Source: Rhizomucor pusillus (taxonomy: Eukaryota; Mucoromycota; Mucoromycetes; Mucorales; Lichtheimiaceae). Taken from it: a DNA stretch of 64,000 nt. The stretch spans positions 1-64,000 of the forward strand of contig FWWN02000453.1 of NCBI GenBank assembly GCA_900175165.2. The letters run 5' to 3'. Of this stretch, positions 59,321 through 64,000 are shown piece by piece. Position 1 is the first letter of the stretch. Every line of letters begins with the position of its first letter. Below the pieces are notes generated by a model that saw nothing but the letters and a program-made list of their open reading frames with translations, was not told the DNA's origin and searched no databases. The position numbers were made by a program, and so were the translations under genes.

Positions 59321-60093
59321 GGTGAGCCTTTCTTTGACCAGGCCATGCTGCGCTTCATATTAATATGGAAGGCAGACTCATCAAGAAAGACACAATTTTT
59401 CCTAAAGTCCATGTCAGTAGTCTCCCATCTGCGGACCCAGTCGAGGCGCTCTTGGATCTTGGCCTTGCTGTTCCTGTCCAAAGGTTGGAACCGGGAATTT
59501 TTCAGTGTCAAGTTGCACTGCGTCCTCACGAATTCATAGAGAGTGCTCTTCGAGATTTTAAGTCCCTCAAACTTCTTCTGAAGCAGCCGCTCCATTAGCT
59601 GTTCCAGCACAACTGAACGGTTCTCATCAACATACTCTAAGATGACCTTCTTATGTTCCTCAGTGAGAATACGTGACCGGCCGTTCTTTTTACGCTTTTT
59701 AAAGATGCTGTCAGGGTCTTTTTCATATTGTGTGGCCCATCTCTGGGCTGTACGAATATGAATTCCCAACTGCTTCGCAGCAGCTGATGCATTCAGAATC
59801 TTCTCAAACATCAGTTTAAAAAACCTCACTTTATCCTGGTCTGAGTAGAGTGTGTATCCTCGCTTGACAGTAGCTTCTCTCATGCGAACGTCTGCGTCCT
59901 TTGGTTCATCAATCTGCATAGCAACGGGCTCACGCTTGCTCGCACGAGGCATATTGCACAAATACTGCGTGTGCGAGCTCACTGTTTCAAGAGCGTACGT
60001 CTCCTCGTCCACAAGATAATTCATGGGTTCAGGCCTCCCATATTCATCAACGACGTTGCCGTGTCCATCTTCATAGAAAAATTGGTTATCCAT
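59321..60093 (-). mobile_element. Tc1-like transposase, minus-strand copy, 3'-truncated
   Basis: The second copy, about 78% identical at DNA level to the plus-strand one by eye, is open from the ATG at 60093 to the junction at about 59321. It has the same HTH domains and reaches slightly further, through NCVFLDESAFHINMKRSMAW and KKGSP. It therefore includes the first DDE catalytic Asp (FLDES) but not the later Asp/Glu. The reading frame runs on into the antisense of the other copy and stops at 59248. The lysine/arginine-rich linker SIFKKRKKNGRSRIL is typical of this family in Mucoromycota. It is probably inactive because half of the catalytic domain is missing. Confidence 0.85.
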
Positions 60094-61221
60094 TTTGAAA
60101 CGTGTGTGATGTGAAATGGTAGGAAGAAGGAAAACAAAAGTTAAAACGCTTACGTACTTTATACAGTTCTTAGCGTGCGACAAGACTTTCTGGTTATGGG
60201 ACATCTAATTTGTAAGCACACGACCTCTATTTTTAGGAAATGCGAATTTGACTTTTAACAAAATGCGACATTAATTTTTATCGGAGGCGACATTAATTTA
60301 TTGAAAGAGTGTACAGTACAGTGCTACTTTGCAACTTCTTGAATCCACAGAGCACAATTAAATAAAAAGCATCGTATCTCTGAGATGAGCAACGCTCCTT
60401 GTAAACGCCGCCTTGCGTGGCACCCAAGTACATATGTCGTGATTGAGAAAAGACTGTTGCTCCGTTTGCATAGTGACTTCTAAATCACTTTATGAAGTTC
60501 GTCTCTTTGCAGCTGGCGATGAGCAGCAGGTCAAGACCCTGAATGATGTAAATGGCTGATTCAGCGTCAAGTGAGCATAATGGAGTCCCTGCAACTAAAT
60601 TGCATTGGCATTCATCGCTAGACTAAACCTTTTGTGGTATTTCGAAAACATAGCAAGCATGCAGTGATTGCCCTGCCGTTAAACATTTTTTGCGTAACTG
60701 TACATAAGGAGATCTGCAACGTAAGAGACCAAGACTCCCTTCTCTGACAATCCCTGCAATGACCATTTTCGGAAGCTCGACCGAAATCAGCGCGACACAT
60801 AATGTAATTTTATTTGATAATGCCGGAAAACGTGTGAATAACAGCAACGCTCTACATATAGGTAAGCTCCTTGTATGATTCAGAGAAAAAAGTTCGTTCA
60901 CCGAAACAGTGCCTCAGTTTGTGCAACAGACATGTAGATCTTCTTTTTTTCTGATTACTAAAGATTACAGACGATGTCTAGTATTGAAGCCACGCAAGCC
61001 AAAGCCATGGTAGTTTACGATGCACTTTCTTTTTAGCCTTTTTCCGCAAACTATGTACTAGTATTTTGTCAGACCATTTAATGCATATGCAACAGCGTAC
61101 CAGCCAGACTAAGCCTAACATGCTTGGCATGTCTGCAATAAAAACTTTGGATTTTACCATTTTCATTCATCCAAAACGAATGCTGCTCATCTAGCAGGCA
61201 TATTGATCGCCACAGAGGTTT

Positions 61222-61390
61222 CAAATCGCCACGCACTGGTTCTCCGACGTCTGTGCGCGCGACACTTCCGTTGATTGTCTAACCTGTTCTGCGCGTGCTC
61301 GTGGCCTATAGGAGAATGCCGGTGGAATCACTCCATATGAACCATTACGTGGACCATCAAGCGATTCAAACAGCGGATGCAATTTAGACT
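61222..61390 (-). CDS. Candidate coding exon, unknown protein
   Basis: An open stretch of about 55 codons on the minus strand, ending in TGA at about 61222, has codon use like the genes here and begins just after a good intron acceptor (CTTTTTCCAG). It encodes Pro/Arg/Ser-containing sequence ending SENQCVAI. I do not recognise it and could not find the upstream exons with confidence. It may be the C-terminal exon of a gene whose remainder lies to the right, or a relic. Confidence 0.25.
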
Positions 61391-61527
61391 CTGGAAAAAG
61401 TTGTCATGTAGGTAGCTTCGTGTCTATCTCCTCGGTCTGCTCCAAAAACCAAATTAAGCTCGAATATGTAAAAATTGCACATTATATCATATGTAGGTAC
61501 AAGCTGATAACCAGAATAAGAGCAGGC

Positions 61528-61548
61528 GTTGAATTTGATCAGGCCCAG
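61528..61548 (+). repeat. 21-base exact inverted match, left copy
   Basis: Identical over 21 bases to the reverse complement of 63784-63804. The flanks show only patchy similarity (AATTG shortly after both copies). It probably marks two decayed copies of one element. Confidence 0.5.
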
Positions 61549-63783
61549 AATTGTGACGGGTCTTTTAAGAGTTGTGCAGACAAACTTAACAACCCTGCCA
61601 ATAGATAGATAGAAAGTCAGACTGAATGACCGTATTTAATACATGACAAGGAACAGGGATGATTCATGCCAAAAGACCAAAATAGAGTAGTGGGGATATA
61701 AGCTTGAGATATTCAAGGAGGTTCAAAGTGATGGTAGAAAAGTTATTGGCGATTTTTGGCGGAGCGCAGGAGCATCCAAAACATTGTTTGAAGATGAAGT
61801 TTTAAACTCTTTTTACGGATCAATACCGTACTCCTAAGAGTCGATTCTTTCATTGCACCAAGACGCGGTTCCGGATAATGATATGAATTTAGGGCGATGA
61901 ATTGAGCCTGTCTATTACGGGCATCACTAGCCTTGTGGTTGGAGCCCAACTCCATATCTGATTTCGCTTCCACATTTCCAGTATTCCATCTGAATTCGAA
62001 TTCCATTGATCTCGAAGATATAGCTTTGTGCACCTGATAAAACGGTCAATTCGTGGGGCTCAAGTGGATTAAATACGGATTCTAGACCATTGAAACTGAT
62101 TATCAAAAGACTCCATACTGTGAAACAGTTTAACATGCCCGGCTACTCGAAAACATTTCGGAATGTCTGCATACAGCAGTTTGGGCGACTTTTATTGCCA
62201 TGTCCATAAAAATGGCAAGACCCCTGCTCCTTTTCTCTCGTCCTCTTCCTCTCACAGAAATCAATGAAACAATCAAGAAGGTAAGCTAGAATGAATACTG
62301 CTCAGTTTAATATACAATCGATTGAATGCTTATGTAGGATAAAGCAGGCATAAGAACATCTCTCCATTGCTTCCTTTGCATTTCAAGTCGCTTCTTGCTT
62401 TTAACATCGTTTCTGGTGTCTATGAATGTCTGCATTGTTCTCTTTGGCTTATCAAGTCGAGGTTTCCTTCCCAACATGGTCTCTAATGTCGATAAATTTC
62501 CTCTGTCGTTCTCTTTTGTTTATGACTGTAATGATTTAATGACACCCCGGTGCAAACTCGGCGCCCCTTTCCTCCCAAATCCGCTCACTCCTGACGTATT
62601 TTTATACTTAACCAGCACTTGCCCGCCTCACCGGCAGACACAGTGAATTGATCCTGCTCCTGTAGCATAAAATGACAATGCTACTAAAGCTAGTCTAAGT
62701 CCTTGAACCGTAACTGAATCTAATAAATTCCTACGATTGACGTCATATTTTATTCAATGAAATAACCTAGAACGTTGTTTCAGCCATTTTTTTTGGGAGG
62801 TGCGTGTCCGTTGCTACCCACGGAAAACTGTCGCATTGGTCAGTTATATGCAGTTTACCAATCTGTTCTCTCGAATTGCATCCTTGTCTCAAGCGGATTC
62901 GGCAATCATCCTCACTTTTGCGTCTGACTCTGCCTTTCGTCACCTTGGCCCAACTCGTCCTCGAAGTCATGCTCTCTATCTGGCGCGCACACAGATGATT
63001 TGCCTTTCCATTTTGAATACAGTCAGCATTTTCTGGTTTGCTTTACAAGAGTCCTATGGATGCGAAAGGTTAAAATACAATGGAATGGTAGATTCATGAT
63101 AGATCTTTGTTGGTCTTTCTGGGTCATGTCCATGCCCAGCAACGTGTCCTTGGATTTTATTCAAGATGGGTTGAGAAAAACCTGGTGCATAACTAGGAGT
63201 GGGAAGTGTCGCATTTTCACCGAGGCTTTTTAGCCTCTCGATACGATGCGCAGGCAGCCGATGATTTTGCGGACGACTGTGAAAAAGCCAAGTCTTCCTC
63301 TCTTGGTTGGACTTCGCTTACAATTGTTACTCATGCTTGCAGAACGAACGAATAGCTGCGCAAGAAAAGATAACCAGTAAATGCTTAGAGGATGTGGAAT
63401 GTTTGCCAAGCAGAGAAACGATTGCTTCTTTTGTTAATCGAAGGAGATGATAGAGCTGGTTTTGCGATACAGTGGAAGCAACCAAGGTTAATACCCTAGA
63501 ACAAGCAGGATAATTCGTTGTAGAGTGTATTCTATAGTAAACAGAGAAAGCGCAATAAACGCAAGAAACGATTGTCAATCGACATGCTTATATATACGTT
63601 TCTTGGCCCTAAAGCTACCATCTTTCACCGCCTTCTTGGCGACTTGACTATCAGGCTTTTTGACTTGGCTCGAGTTCGTCGTCAATCCATTTCCGGGGCA
63701 GGTGGACCAGGTTCGCTTGGCTGTCCAATTCGAGTGAGGTGGCTCATTTTCGTGGGATGGCCCAGACCAGTAGCCAATTTTGG

Positions 63784-63804
63784 CTGGGCCTGATCAAATT
63801 CAAC
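63784..63804 (-). repeat. 21-base exact inverted match, right copy
   Basis: The reverse complement of this segment equals 61528-61548. Read on the minus strand it lies in a short open frame (LEVEFDQAQPKLATGLGHP). No function is known. Confidence 0.5.
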
Positions 63805-64000
63805 TTCCAGCATTGTGAGAAATTGCTTCGAGACATCAGCAGCTGACAATTGCAGAAAGGGGCACGTGCACCGGAGGCTATCGCACGGCTTATCTTGAAA
63901 TGGTTCTGTTTAATGGAACGCTCAATGCGAACACAATGAAGCATGTGCCATCTATCCAGCCAATCATCTGTGCTTTTGCCCTCCATGCTCTTCTTCGACT

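Larger units (their letters stand above)
60094..64000. other. Gene-poor right end
   Basis: About 3.9 kb in which I can support no intact gene. The first 220 bases flank the transposase and may hold its lost end: the words AAATGCGACATTAATTT and GGCGACATTAATTTA near 60260-60300 form an imperfect tandem. One minus-strand stretch, 61222-61390, looks coding (HPLFESLDGPRNGSYGVIPP, then YRPRARAEQVRQ) and is preceded by a TTTTTCCAG acceptor, but no partner exon is visible. The rest has only short open frames with no resemblance I can name. A minus-strand gene may enter from beyond 64000. Confidence 0.4.

Noticed and set aside
60515..60550. Possible further copy of the 49.9/52.3 kb repeat
   Set aside because: Only a short string such as GATGAGCAG with GGTC nearby agrees; not beyond chance.
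1..64000. CRISPR arrays, rRNA operons, plasmid or phage features
   Set aside because: None seen; the window is intron-rich eukaryotic nuclear DNA.

Overview
The window is nuclear DNA of a filamentous fungus, most likely an early-diverging one (Mucoromycota, Mucorales-like). Genes are dense on both strands and split by many short GT-AG introns of about 50-60 nt with NAG acceptors. The gene set mixes universal eukaryotic genes with lineage markers: a CotH-family surface protein (typical of Mucoromycota and rare in other fungi), a fungal fused EGT1, a PAS-GATA protein of the WC-2 type, and FANCI, a Fanconi anaemia gene that most Dikarya have lost. The assignment to a phylum is inference from gene content; I ran no search.

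Layout. 1-1297 holds nothing I can name. 1298-2992 (-) is eIF2B delta, facing away from mitochondrial bL32 (3453-3788, +). 3896-5611 (+) is a broken or poorly resolved unknown gene. A long same-strand run follows on +: DEAH-box helicase (5868-8469), KEOPS Kae1 (8732-10041), RMD1/RMND1-type DUF155 protein (10194-11788), Ppn2-like polyphosphatase (12105-13279), CotH-family protein (13429-15605), Atg4 protease (15791-17538), FANCI (17694-23031), a two-RRM RNA-binding protein (23311-25325) and cytosolic arginyl-tRNA synthetase (25630-27878). Then come AP-2 alpha adaptin (28093-31581, -), a small KxDL/BORC gene (32133-32577, -), a dihydroxyacetone-kinase-like remnant (about 32950-33262, -), an F-box/LRR protein (33445-34962, +), a carboxymuconolactone-decarboxylase-like protein (35381-36322, -), MICOS MIC60 (37072-38938, +) and EGT1 (39092-41874, -). 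Three tandem minus-strand genes follow: Sel1-repeat protein (42960-44493), VPS53 (44656-48096) and CAP/Srv2 (48157-49926).

The right third is gene-poor. 49.93-52.85 kb is decayed sequence with a possible Ty3/gypsy RNase H scrap and a short duplicated segment. An unknown Ser-rich protein (52853-53503, +), a DHHC palmitoyltransferase (54396-55556, -) and WC-2 (55931-57316, -) follow. At 58.6-60.1 kb two copies of a Tc1-like transposase face each other tail to tail and form a large inverted repeat. 60.2-64 kb carries no gene I can recognise.

The genes do not form a pathway. Several serve membrane traffic and the endolysosomal system (AP-2 alpha, KXD1, VPS53, Atg4, Ppn2). Others serve translation and tRNA modification (eIF2B delta, bL32m, ArgRS, Kae1), mitochondria (MIC60, bL32m), genome repair (FANCI), light sensing (WC-2) and redox protection (EGT1). 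I found no gene cluster that looks like a new multi-gene system. The most notable items are FANCI with a conserved ubiquitination lysine but no nearby SQ/TQ sites, duplicated RRM exon modules, two GC-AG introns, an ArgRS with an N-terminal extension, and the transposase hairpin.
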